Source: Folioceros fuciformis
Taxonomy: Eukaryota > Anthocerotophyta > Anthocerotopsida > Anthocerotales
Length of the DNA: 64,000 bases
Assembly (NCBI GenBank): GCA_049999805.1
Contig: JBNGIO010004602.1
Coordinates: 1-64,000, forward strand
Direction of reading: 5' to 3'
Positions 11,112 to 20,204 of the stretch are shown piece by piece. Position 1 is the stretch's first letter. Each line of letters begins with the position of its first letter. The translations under genes and the position numbers were made by a program. The notes below the pieces were generated by a model. The model worked only from the letters and a program-made list of their open reading frames with translations. It had not been told where the DNA came from and made no database searches.

Positions 11112-12832
11112 TCAACTCTGACAAACATGCTTTAGAGAGACACAACAAAATGTGTACGCATCCCTTACAGAGAGGGAATAATTTTTAATATTTTCTTCTA
11201 CGAATATTGCAATCTCCATCATATTCGTAATACTATTGTCGATTTTGTACGTGCAATTATTCATTTTAAAGTAACATAAGAATTCCTTCAACACTAAACC
11301 TAAATTTATGTTAGGAAAGTTCCCAAGATCATGGCGAGTAGCAAAAGCTTGGATATCTTGCAATGTAGGTTGCAACCTCGCATGTGTGGCGGGAGGCAAT
11401 TCTTTCTCTAAGCATTCGGTGATATAATTCATGTAGTCTTTTGTACTATGCATTGCCGTCATTACAAAACCCTTTTCAAACGAGCTGCTCCAACACTCTG
11501 CTCTTCCGGCAATTTGCTTTAATAAAGACATGTTAATTCTTTTGAATCCTTTTTCGTTAGTGACCAAAATATAATCCTATTGATATTCAAGTTCAACCCC
11601 ATACCAATAGCATCCGTTGCCACAAGAATGTTATATGTATTATTAGGGTCGTTGAATAGCGTTGCTTGTTCTATTCGAACTTGTGGTGGGAGAGCTCCAT
11701 AAATAACGCAACATTTGTAGTTAGTATTTGTTTCAATCATACGTTTCACTGCAAAAATATCTTTTTTTGAAAAGACTATGAAACAATTCCCTATTTGCAC
11801 ATGTTCTAGTGAACAAAGGGGCTCACAAACTTCTAGAGGTTTCATCCTCTCATACTGCTTGATAACAAAATCATCTCCTGTACTTTCACAAAGAGATTGA
11901 ATTACTTCAATTGAGGTTGCATCTCCACATAAATGTATCTCCTCGGATGGCAAACCTAGAAATGCTCTTGTCCATGCCCCACCTTGCTCATTGTTGCTAA
12001 TCATTTGAATTTCGTCTATGACAACCACCTCCCAATCTTGCTCTAAGCGAGCAATCTCGATAGTGCAAGAAAGATGACAAGCCATAGAATTGTCTCTATG
12101 CTCTTGACCAGTGTGCAAAATACAAGGAATTTCTTTCGCATTCATCATTTCAAACACTTCCATAGCGAGAAGGCGTAAGGGGCTGCAATAAATACCGTTG
12201 CTCGCTTGCATTAAGCTTTGCAATGCATTGTATGTTTTTCCGCTATTAGTTGGCCCACAATGGTATATTACCTTTCACTTTATCATTTTGGCTTTAGGAT
12301 ACCAGTTTTGTGGTTGTGTTAAGTTCATTGCTTCATGTAGGAAAATGATTTTTCTCTTTTCATCACTATTTGCACTTTGGTCTTTATAATATTGTATAAA
12401 GATGGAGTATAAATATTCATTGCTTGAAAGTTGGACATGCACATCAAGTTCCTTAGACTCTCGACATGAGTCGATAGAATAACACTCTTCCAATGTACCC
12501 AAGTATTTATTTAACGCCAACCATGATCTTCGAATGAACCACTTGCAAAATATCTCCCATATACAAAATGCAGATTTATATCAAAGTATCCAACTTTCCC
12601 TGCAAGCACAAACGTTCCAACCATCCCTGCAAGAACATAAACAAGGAGTTATCATAAATAGCTCAATGATTTGCACAAACACGTTTATGGTTTTATAGCC
12701 AAACCTATGACAGAAGAAGTTGTCTAAGTAACTTTGGAGGCACTCAATTTTGTAAGAAGATAATTTTTTGTGTTTTCTTGCCTTCAACTTTGCATATGCC
12801 GCCTCCTCCGGAATATATTTTAAAAATTCCAT
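11112..12832 (-). pseudogene. SUV3: SUV3-type mitochondrial RNA helicase, broken and intronless
   Basis: SUV3 is an Ski2-like DExH helicase of the mitochondrial degradosome. The frame at 11519-12270 reads GPTNSGKTYNALQ (motif I), YCSPLRLLAMEVFEMMNAK, LHTGQE, VVIDEIQMIS (motif II), HLCGD, YERMKPLEV, CCVIYGALPPQVR and VATDAIGMGLNLNINR, all in family order. It continues in another frame at 11112-11567 with LLKQIAGRAE and the C-terminal region. A +1 frameshift lies near 11,560. An in-frame TGA sits two codons before the Val that leads into motif I, just after LTQPQNWYPKAKMIK. Motif VI (QIAGRAGR in the family) reads QIAGRAEC, so a key Arg is lost. Frames at 12275-12520 and 12581-12832 look like the N-terminal helical region, in part weakly. 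No introns are seen, so a retrocopy is likely. Confidence 0.82.
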
Positions 12833-13004
12833 ACGTTAAATTTCACACGTAGATGAGTGTATATCTTACAAAAAAAAGGTTTCCTCAATCGAGTTGCAAG
12901 TGTTTCTTTGATCAAGTTGAAAGTGTTTACTTAATCAAGGAAACATCTACAAATCTTGATGTAATAGCTCTACTTCCAAACGTTTAAGTTTGCAAAGGTT
13001 ACGT

Positions 13005-13039
13005 AGAAGAGTCCTTCTTACGATAAGAAGGACTCTTCT
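13005..13039. repeat. Perfect 16-bp inverted repeat with 3-base loop
   Basis: AGAAGAGTCCTTCTTA at 13005-13020 and its exact reverse complement at 13024-13039 flank CGA. It stands alone in AT-rich non-coding sequence, about 170 bases beyond the helicase relic. Confidence 0.9.
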
Positions 13040-13106
13040 TTCCAACAAGAGTAACCGTAAACTCATACCTAGTTAGAAAAATAAAATGACAAATCAATCT
13101 ATCGCT

Positions 13107-13230
13107 GAAGGTCAAGGTGTGGAAGGAGGAAGAGTCAACCAACAAGAGCTTTGCGAACGTAGAATGCAGAAGGTCAAGGTGTGGAAGGAGGATGGGTCAA
13201 CCAACAAGAGCTTTGCTAACGTAGAATACA
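13107..13230. repeat. 62-bp tandem direct duplication
   Basis: Two head-to-tail copies (13107-13168 and 13169-13230) share GAAGGTCAAGGTGTGGAAGG and CAACAAGAGCTTTGC with a few substitutions. No coding potential is seen. Confidence 0.9.
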
Positions 13231-13239
13231 GGTCTTGGT

Positions 13240-13735
13240 AGTACTATGTTGGATATTGCGAGATTTGCTAGTATTTATTGCTAGTATTTATACTCTTGTG
13301 GGCACTCCCAAACCTAAACCCTAAAATATATTACTAGTAGTAACTACTTAATTTTTATATTTACTATGATATTTTCTTAGTTTTAGTACCATTATAATAT
13401 ACCATTAAAAAAGATGAAATAAAACATAGAAAAAAGTGGGGGGGGCTTAGTATTGGTTCTTTGCAACATTTTTTAGTAGTTTTGTAACCTCTTTTGTTTT
13501 TTTTTATTGCTTTATAACACTTCGAGTTTAAACACCAAACCAATGGAAAGTGTTTATTGTGCTACAAGAAATCTTGCCTCCCTCTAAGCATCTGAACCTC
13601 TTGTCCTAAGACTGTACAACCCTAGTACACATTATACATATATAAATATGCACCCATGAATTCACGCACATATGAGGTGGCCAGCCTCTATGTTGATATA
13701 CACGTATTTTCTTGCAATATTGAACACCGATGCTG
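13240..13735. other. AT-rich sequence without recognised features
   Basis: It contains a run of G (near 13437-13446), a telobox-like AAACCTAAACCCTAAAA near 13310 and poly-T tracts. I see no gene. Confidence 0.5.
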
Positions 13736-13973
13736 CCCCTTGGGTGCTTCCTCCCCGTCATGCACACCAAGGCTGTTGGTCATCTTTCCACTCTTTGGTG
13801 GCTCACTTCACATGAGATCGATGAAAGGAGCAGCTTCTCTACTCCTTCTCCCTCGATGTGAGCGAGTACTCACAATAAAACACAAATGCCTCCCCTTGAG
13901 TGCTTCCTCCCCATCGTGCACATCAAGGCTGTTGATCATCTTTCCACTCTTTGGTGGCTCACTTCACATGAGA
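13736..13973. repeat. 82-bp direct repeat, 156-base spacing
   Basis: Copies at 13736-13817 and 13892-13973 share ATCTTTCCACTCTTTGGTGG and CTCACTTCACATGAGA with about ten mismatches or fewer. Frames through it are short and unrecognised. Confidence 0.88.
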
Positions 13974-14664
13974 CACTTCACTCGAAACATAATATATCTT
14001 ATCACCTAACAAGTTTCCTGCTGTCAATCCGACTGTCTTTCGAGTCACAACATCACAACTCCCTTACTTATAAAACAACATCGAGATGCAAGGTCGCAAC
14101 ACAAAAACCTTGATTCAATTGTTTAGCTCGTTGTTGATTTTATGATCCAAATTCTTCATCAAAATTACTCTGATTCTCAACAAACTATCAAAAGAATACT
14201 CGTTCATTCTTCCTAGACCTTCATATCCTCGCAACATACCGTTGCCAACTACCTGGCTGAACATCCTCAACCCGGTACACACTATTCGAAAAGTTAACTA
14301 CCAACATAACTGCTTATCAATTGCTCTTCCATGATAACTTTTCATCTACTAATCACCTCACTGATCGAAACGCACCGACGTTCTCCTCTTCTCGCACTTG
14401 TATTCTCGGGTCCATCAACTTGTACGAAATTATTTTGCATAACAAGTTCACATAGACGCAACGTTATAGCAGACTTTTTAAGTCATGACATGTTACTATC
14501 AACATGTTTTAATCCCATGGATATTGTACTTTTGCTTTGGAGGTAGGTATCATATTAGCTTCGGTGAGCCATTCTTGTCAAGTAAGTAGGCACTTTATCA
14601 GTTTCCGACGGCTAGGCTTATTAAAGAAGTAGGCATTATATTGGCATCTATTGTTGGTTGCACT
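13974..14664. other. Non-coding stretch before the PPR relics
   Basis: It is AT-rich with short open frames only. Nothing is recognised. Confidence 0.5.
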
Positions 14665-14892
14665 ATACGTGATGGCTGATCTTGAGAGCAGGCTATGTGA
14701 ATAGGGGCATGTCTGGAAGGCTGTTGAGAGCATGGGAGTCGTGATGTGTTAGGCTGTGTTGTGCCAAAAGCTCTATCATTGTCCTTACGAAATGTGCAGC
14801 TGAGAAGACAGCCTCTTGATCCAGAATGGTGGGTCCATGCTTTCATCACAAAATTAGGGTACGAAGCATATAAGCTCCTCTACATTCACATG
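14665..14892 (+). pseudogene. PPR N-terminal fragment (relic A)
   Basis: The DNA matches bases about 8232-8450 of PPR-1, from the GACGGCTGAT region through TGGGAGGCTGTTGAGAGC to GGGTCCATGCTTT. Several small indels and stops break the frame. It ends abruptly in the first repeat. Confidence 0.85.
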
Positions 14893-15295
14893 CTTATATT
14901 GGCATCCAAGAGCTAGGCTTGTGGAGGAAGCATGCATTATGTTGGCTTTGATGAGCTAGGCTTGTGAAGGATTATTGTGACAATATAAGACATAAGTGAC
15001 CCATGAAGAAGATATTATGACAATCATGTTGGGTTGATAGAAATCAAGGACTATTATCTAGCCTCTTTTTTCCTTTTTTTTGGTGTATTCACGCTTCAAC
15101 TAGTGGCACTATTAGTGAGGATTGTTGTTTTTTCCATGTTTTTACCCTTTCTTTTGGTACAATTGGGCATTGCTATTTGGTCTTGTTTTATTGTGTGCTT
15201 CTGCTTCCATTTGAAAGGTTTATTATAATATTACATCATTATTTACAAAAGATATTCTACTTCAACTTTGTATCAGCAAATAGGGTCTAGAGAAA
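14893..15295. other. AT-rich spacer between PPR relics
   Basis: A short hydrophobic open frame (15034-15228) is Phe/Leu-rich because of T-rich DNA and is not called. Nothing else is recognised. Confidence 0.5.
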
Positions 15296-15540
15296 GAGGG
15301 GTATGTATGCAAAGTGCAGCAGCTTGGGAGACACCCAAAAAGTATTTGATGGCACTGCTAGAAAAGATAAAGTGCGAAGGGCGAAAGGTAAGATGCTTTT
15401 CGCCTTTGCAGCTCTATGCAAGAAGAAGGCATTGTTGCACCTAATTCCATGACTTTTTGTGAGCCTCCTGCAGGCGTGCCCAAGTATGGGCACCCCGGCT
15501 TTAGAGAAGAGGAAGCAAGTTCATGCACAAATCATAGAGC
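15296..15540 (+). pseudogene. PPR internal fragment (relic B)
   Basis: It begins GGTATGTATGCAAAGTGC (MYAKC block) and runs through a P and an L motif to GCAAGTTCATGCACAAATCA. The P-motif core is missing and replaced by a short sequence (GTGCGAAGGGCGAAAGG, then CTTTTCGCC). The same rearrangement occurs in relic C at 16.1 kb. Confidence 0.85.
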
Positions 15541-16014
15541 CCTGCATGCGTGACGAGCTTGCCATGCCGTCATGGGTTGTGAAATAGCTTTGCATACAAA
15601 AGGCCGGTTAAGGGTGTGCGTGGAGGCGAGACAGATGGGTGCACATAAGATAGAACGGTGAAAGGTGAAAGGCAAGGTGTCCGCTCTGAACCTTGCATGT
15701 AGAGGATGGATGCTGAACCATAATTCCTAACCCTAATAAAAAATAAAAATAAATAAATAACTATGAGTGAGAGATGATCCGAACCGGTGAGGGTTTGTCC
15801 TGATTGGGACGCGTAGATGGCGCCCTACGACCAAAGAGCTAGATGTATTACTGGCAAAAGTTTGGACGTATATTGGTGCCCAAAACTTGGTGTGAAAGTC
15901 AACGTGATGGTATTGTGTATTCCATACACATGCAATCCCTCGACGGGAATCTGTGGTAGATTCTACCGTATATTCTCATATAAAATACGTATAGCAGAAA
16001 AAAAAAACTTCAAG
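15541..16014. other. Spacer between PPR relics
   Basis: No gene is supported. It contains an A-rich tract near 15,737-15,760 and another near 15,999-16,008. A frame at 15817-16173 spans the spacer and the next relic but is not PPR at its start. Confidence 0.45.
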
Positions 16015-16930
16015 TGTCTCGGGCGTGTCCGAAATACCGGCAGCTTGAGAGACACCCAGAAAGTGTTTGATGGCACTGCTGGAAAAGATGTAGTGCGAAG
16101 GGCGAAGGGCCGGATGCTTCTCGCCTTTACAGCTCTATGCAAAAGGAAGGCATTGTTGCACCCAATTCCATGACTTTTGGAAGCCTCTGCAGGCGGGCGC
16201 AAGTATGGGCACCCCGGCTTTGGAGAAGAGGAGGCAAGTTCTTGTCTGAAAGGGACGTTGTTGCCTGGAACGGCTGATCCTTTGAGCAGGCTATGTGAAC
16301 AGGGGTATGTCTGAGAGGGTGTTGAGAGTTTGGGAGTTCTGGTGAAGACCGGCTGTGCTGTGCCAAAAGCTCTGTCGTTGTCCTTACGAATGTGCAGCTG
16401 AGAAGGCAACCTCTTGATCGGGATCGGCGGGTCCATGCTTTCATCACGAAACTGGGGTATGAAGCGGGTACGTTCCTGTGCAATCACATGCTGCGAATGG
16501 GTGCATCTCATGGCAGGTTACAAGCAGGCATGGATGTCTTCACCATGGTTGCCCAACCGGATGCCTTCGGATGGTATGGCGAGACCGAGACATGGCTGCA
16601 CCCGATTCTGTGGCGTTCGTGTCCCTCTTCAAGGCTTGTGCAAGTGTGGGCAACCTGACGTTGGAGAAGGTGAAGCAGCTTCATGCTCAACTCAGAGAAC
16701 GTGGGGGTGAAGCTGAATCAGATGTGACTGTGGCCAACAGTCTGGTGAAAACGTATGCAAAGTGTGGCAACTTGGATGCGGCTCAAATAGTGTTTGATGC
16801 CCTTAAGCAGAAAGATGTAGTGACTTGGGGTGCTAGTTCTCTTCGTCTTCACAGCTTTCTGCAAGCAGACGGCACTGTTGCACTCAATTCCACAGTCTCT
16901 TGGTTAGCATCCCCGGCCAAGGCCTGAACT
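16015..16930 (+). pseudogene. Rearranged PPR pseudogene (relic C)
   Basis: It starts with the same rearranged S-P-L block as relic B. It then passes through TCTGAAAGGGACGTTGTTGCCTGG (the late SERDVVAW block of PPR-1) and jumps directly to the N-terminal GCTGATCCTTTGAGC region. After this comes a longer tract (16,390-16,830) with EAGTFLCNHMLRMGASHG and NSLVKTYAKCGNLDAAQ. It ends with a fragment of the extreme PPR-1 C terminus (TCTTGGTTAGCATCCCC). Several frameshifts and internal deletions leave only short frames. Confidence 0.88.
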
Positions 16931-17619
16931 GCTTATTGCTTCAATGAGGAAGTTAGGAAGGCTATGTGCTAGCTAGATATGGGTTCGTTACCGGCTGGAC
17001 TAAAAATGGCAGGGGCTGATCTTTGTGTGCATTTAATTGTACAGACTCGTTCGTCGAAACATCTTCAGATCTGCAGGGTCCCATCCTGAAGCTCGGTATC
17101 CATCCTGGACGATCTCTCGAGCAGCACAATGATTTCCTTGGGAGCAACAACCCCCGACCTTAGATGCTGCTGGGAGCAAAGCAGTTGTACAGCAAATTTT
17201 GGAAAAGTAGGATGATCTAGACTAGTGTTGGCTGTTGGTACCAGCTGTCGACATTCTGTGACACCTCCCTGAAATTCGTGACATCATGTCGTCTTTGATC
17301 AAGCAATCTTCGATTGTAGCCCATCCCACAAGGTGCTAGGATCCCCGTGTAAGCCCATTGTCGATGACCATCCACGGTGGCCCGTAACAAAGTTGTCGGT
17401 CGTCCTCGACAAAAGGCGCATGCTTTTGTAAAGGTTCGAGGTTATGGCGTGCTCTAGACACTGGGAGTTGGACACAAGCGAAGCACAGAGACTGTGTGGC
17501 AACCCGTTGTTGTTTTGCATGTGGTGATCAGGCTCTGCCGGTGGCTGTAGTCCGTATTTTCACTCTTGCGCTCTCTGAATGACCTATAGTAGGTGGATGC
17601 AAAGCGTCCTTCCCTAGAT
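16931..17619. other. 3' flank of relic C and upstream region of PPR-2
   Basis: Bases to about 17,085 copy the 3' flank of PPR-1. The remainder should include the promoter of the next gene. A TAG at 17590-17592 closes the PPR-2 frame upstream. I see no clear TATA box. Confidence 0.5.
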
Positions 17620-20043
17620 ATGCAGATGGGAACCTGCAACTGGAGCGTGCCGGAAACGTGTAAGCCTCACAGGCCTGCAGGATATGCAACGGGCGTAAAC
17701 CTGATCAAGCTTTGCGAAAAAGGCCTTTTGACGGAGGCTGTGGAGGCTTTGGGAGTGCTAGTGCAGACACACGCACGTGTATCCAAATCTCAGCTTTATA
17801 GTGTCCTCAAGAGTTCTGTTGCCCGGAAGGATCTTGTCCTGTGTCGCCGTATCCATGCCCTCATGGTGCGAAAGGGGTGCGAGTCGGACACGTTCTTGTG
17901 CAACCACATCCTGAGAATGTATGCGTCTCACGGCAGGTTACAGGAAGCCATAGATGTTTTTACCATGGTTCCCAAACCAGATGCCTTCATGTGGTCTTCC
18001 TTGATTTCTGCCCATGTCAAACAAGGAAATGACAAGCAGGCCATAGAGCTGTATCATCGAATGCGGAGGTCAAGCGTGCAACCAGATGGCTACGTATTTG
18101 TGGCAGCCCTCCAGGCTTGTGCAAGGGGCGCAGACCTGGAATCTGGGCAGCAGGTGCACACTGATGTCATAGCCTGTGACGCTGAGCCTGATTTATTCGT
18201 GTGTAGTTCGTTGGTGGACATGTATGCAAAGTGTGGCAGCGTGGAAGACGCTCAGAGAGTATTTGACGGACTTGGTCACAAAGATGTGGTTACATGGAAT
18301 GCCATGATAGCAGGGTTTTCCCAGCGGGGCATGGGCGAAGAAGCCCTCAGACTCTACAGCGATATGCAAGAAGAAGGCGTGGCATCACCCGATTCTGTAA
18401 CGTTTGTGTCTCTCCTGCAGGCTTGTGCAAGCGTGGGTACCTCGGCTTTGCAGAAAGGAAGGCAGCTTCATGAACAACTTAGAGAAAGCGGACATGAAGG
18501 TGATGTGATTTTGGCCAACAGTCTCATAAACATGTACGCCAAGTGTGGCAGCCTGGAAGACGCTGAACGAGTGTTTGACGGAGTTGATCACAAGGATGTG
18601 GTGACGTGGAGTGCTATGATAGCCGCGTATGCCCAGCAGGGCATGGGGCACGAAATCCTTCGTCTCTGCAGTACTATGGAAGCCGCAAGAATTGTTGCAC
18701 TTGACTCTGCGACATTCGTTTGCCTCCTGCGGGCATGTGCATGGTTGGGCTCCCCGGCTTTGGAGAAGGGAAAGAAGCTTCATGCACAAGTCAGAGAACG
18801 AGGACATCACGCGGATGTGCCTGTAGCCAACGCGTTAGTGTACATGTATGCAAAGTGTGGTAGCTTGGAAGATGCCCAAAGGGTTTTTGACAGCATGGAT
18901 TCCCCTGATTCCCTGGCATTTGTGTGCCTCCTGCAGGCATATGCAAACTCGGGCGCCATGGCTTTGGAGAAGGGGAGACACCTACATGCACGAATCAAGC
19001 AACGAGGGCTTGAAGGCGATGCATTTCTGGCTAGCAGCCTTGTGAACGCGTATGCAAAGTGTGGCAGCTTGGAGGATGCGCAGAGGGTATTTGATGCACT
19101 TGGTGAGAAAGATGTGGTGACATGGAATGCCATGATAGCTGGGTATTGTCAGCACGGCATGGGTCAGGAAGCCCTTAATGTTTATGCTGCAATGGTTGAA
19201 GAGGTGTGTGCTCTACCTACTTCAGTGACATTCGTGTGCCTCTTGCAAGCATGTGCAGATGTGGCAGCTCTGCAGGTTGGAAAGCACCTACACGCACAGA
19301 TTCAAGAACAAGGGCTCCAAGCTGATTTGCTTGTAGCCGGCAGTCTGATAAACATGTACGGGAAGTCCGGGAGCATGGTCGAGGCACGTCAGGTGTTCGA
19401 GGCATTGCCGGCAAGAGATATCGTCGCATGGAATGCGCTGCTTGCAGGATACACTCGCCAAGGAGACAGCGCAATGGTCTTTGGCTTGGTTGAGCACATG
19501 AGGCAGGATGGCATACACCCAGATGGCATCACATTCATTTCTGTTCTGACAGTATGCAGTCATGCGGGTCTGGTGAACAAGGGCAAAGACTACTTCGAGG
19601 CTATGAGCAGACACTATGGCATCACCGCCACAGTCGACCACTACACATGCATGGTGGATCTCCTGGGTCGTGCAGGCCGATTGGACGAGGCAGTTACTCT
19701 TGTAAGGACAATGTCTGAACTGCCAAATGCTGCAGTTTGGCATACTCTATTGGGAGCTTGTAGAAAATGGAGCAATGTGGAGGTTGCTCGTGATGCTTTC
19801 GATGAAGCTCTGAAGCTAGAGAGTAGAGATGCTGCAGCATATGCGTTGATGTCAAACATATACATTGGTGCCCAGATGTGGGAGCAGGCTCAGGGGTTGC
19901 AGCTGAGGAGACTGAGCATTAGGGTACGGAAGCAGCCAGGCCAGAGCTGGTGGACAGATATGCACGGGCTGGTGCATAGTTTCCTGGTTGGCGAAGCATC
20001 CAGCACGGTTGAAAGAAACAGGACCTGGTGTTCTCCACCATGA
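17620..20043 (+). CDS. PPR protein, PLS class, E subtype without DYW (PPR-2)
   Basis: This intronless frame codes for 807 aa from the first ATG (MQMGTCNWSVPE). The open frame extends only nine codons further upstream, to a TAG, through a GTG. Repeats begin around residue 30 (LIKLCEKGLLTEAVEALGVL) and run P-L-S through blocks such as NSLINMYAKCGSLEDAERVF and DVVTWNAMIAGFSQRG. After VDHYTCMVDLLGRAGRL come E1 and E2 and the PG-box-like GQSWWTDMHGLVHSFLVG, then a divergent 20-residue tail. One repeat (near 18,880-18,910) is shortened: the P-motif core between DSMD and PDSLAF is missing, so that triplet lacks most of its P unit. There is no clear N-terminal targeting sequence, unlike the next gene; an unseen 5' exon could supply it. 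Confidence 0.9.
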   Translation: MQMGTCNWSVPETCKPHRPAGYATGVNLIKLCEKGLLTEAVEALGVLVQTHARVSKSQLYSVLKSSVARKDLVLCRRIHALMVRKGCESDTFLCNHILRMYASHGRLQEAIDVFTMVPKPDAFMWSSLISAHVKQGNDKQAIELYHRMRRSSVQPDGYVFVAALQACARGADLESGQQVHTDVIACDAEPDLFVCSSLVDMYAKCGSVEDAQRVFDGLGHKDVVTWNAMIAGFSQRGMGEEALRLYSDMQEEGVASPDSVTFVSLLQACASVGTSALQKGRQLHEQLRESGHEGDVILANSLINMYAKCGSLEDAERVFDGVDHKDVVTWSAMIAAYAQQGMGHEILRLCSTMEAARIVALDSATFVCLLRACAWLGSPALEKGKKLHAQVRERGHHADVPVANALVYMYAKCGSLEDAQRVFDSMDSPDSLAFVCLLQAYANSGAMALEKGRHLHARIKQRGLEGDAFLASSLVNAYAKCGSLEDAQRVFDALGEKDVVTWNAMIAGYCQHGMGQEALNVYAAMVEEVCALPTSVTFVCLLQACADVAALQVGKHLHAQIQEQGLQADLLVAGSLINMYGKSGSMVEARQVFEALPARDIVAWNALLAGYTRQGDSAMVFGLVEHMRQDGIHPDGITFISVLTVCSHAGLVNKGKDYFEAMSRHYGITATVDHYTCMVDLLGRAGRLDEAVTLVRTMSELPNAAVWHTLLGACRKWSNVEVARDAFDEALKLESRDAAAYALMSNIYIGAQMWEQAQGLQLRRLSIRVRKQPGQSWWTDMHGLVHSFLVGEASSTVERNRTWCSPP

Positions 20044-20204
20044 ACGAGAACGAGGGATATAGAAGTAAAACGAGAAAGTTTGCTGCGCCAGACACGTTGC
20101 CGACATTTGACACACGTTACCCAATGAAGGGTGAGGACGATGGACAGGTGATGTGATCATTGCTGCATGAGGCCTGCCTAGTTTCAGGTGTCCTCCTGCA
20201 AGCC

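Noticed and set aside
15034-15228. Hydrophobic 64-codon frame resembling a membrane protein
   Set aside because: T-rich DNA between PPR relics gives Phe/Leu by chance; there is no conservation or context.
20160-20204. PPR-3 start at 20160 (and TTG or GTG starts at 57440, 17593, 62860)
   Set aside because: These are TTG or GTG codons; the first ATG in each frame was used instead.
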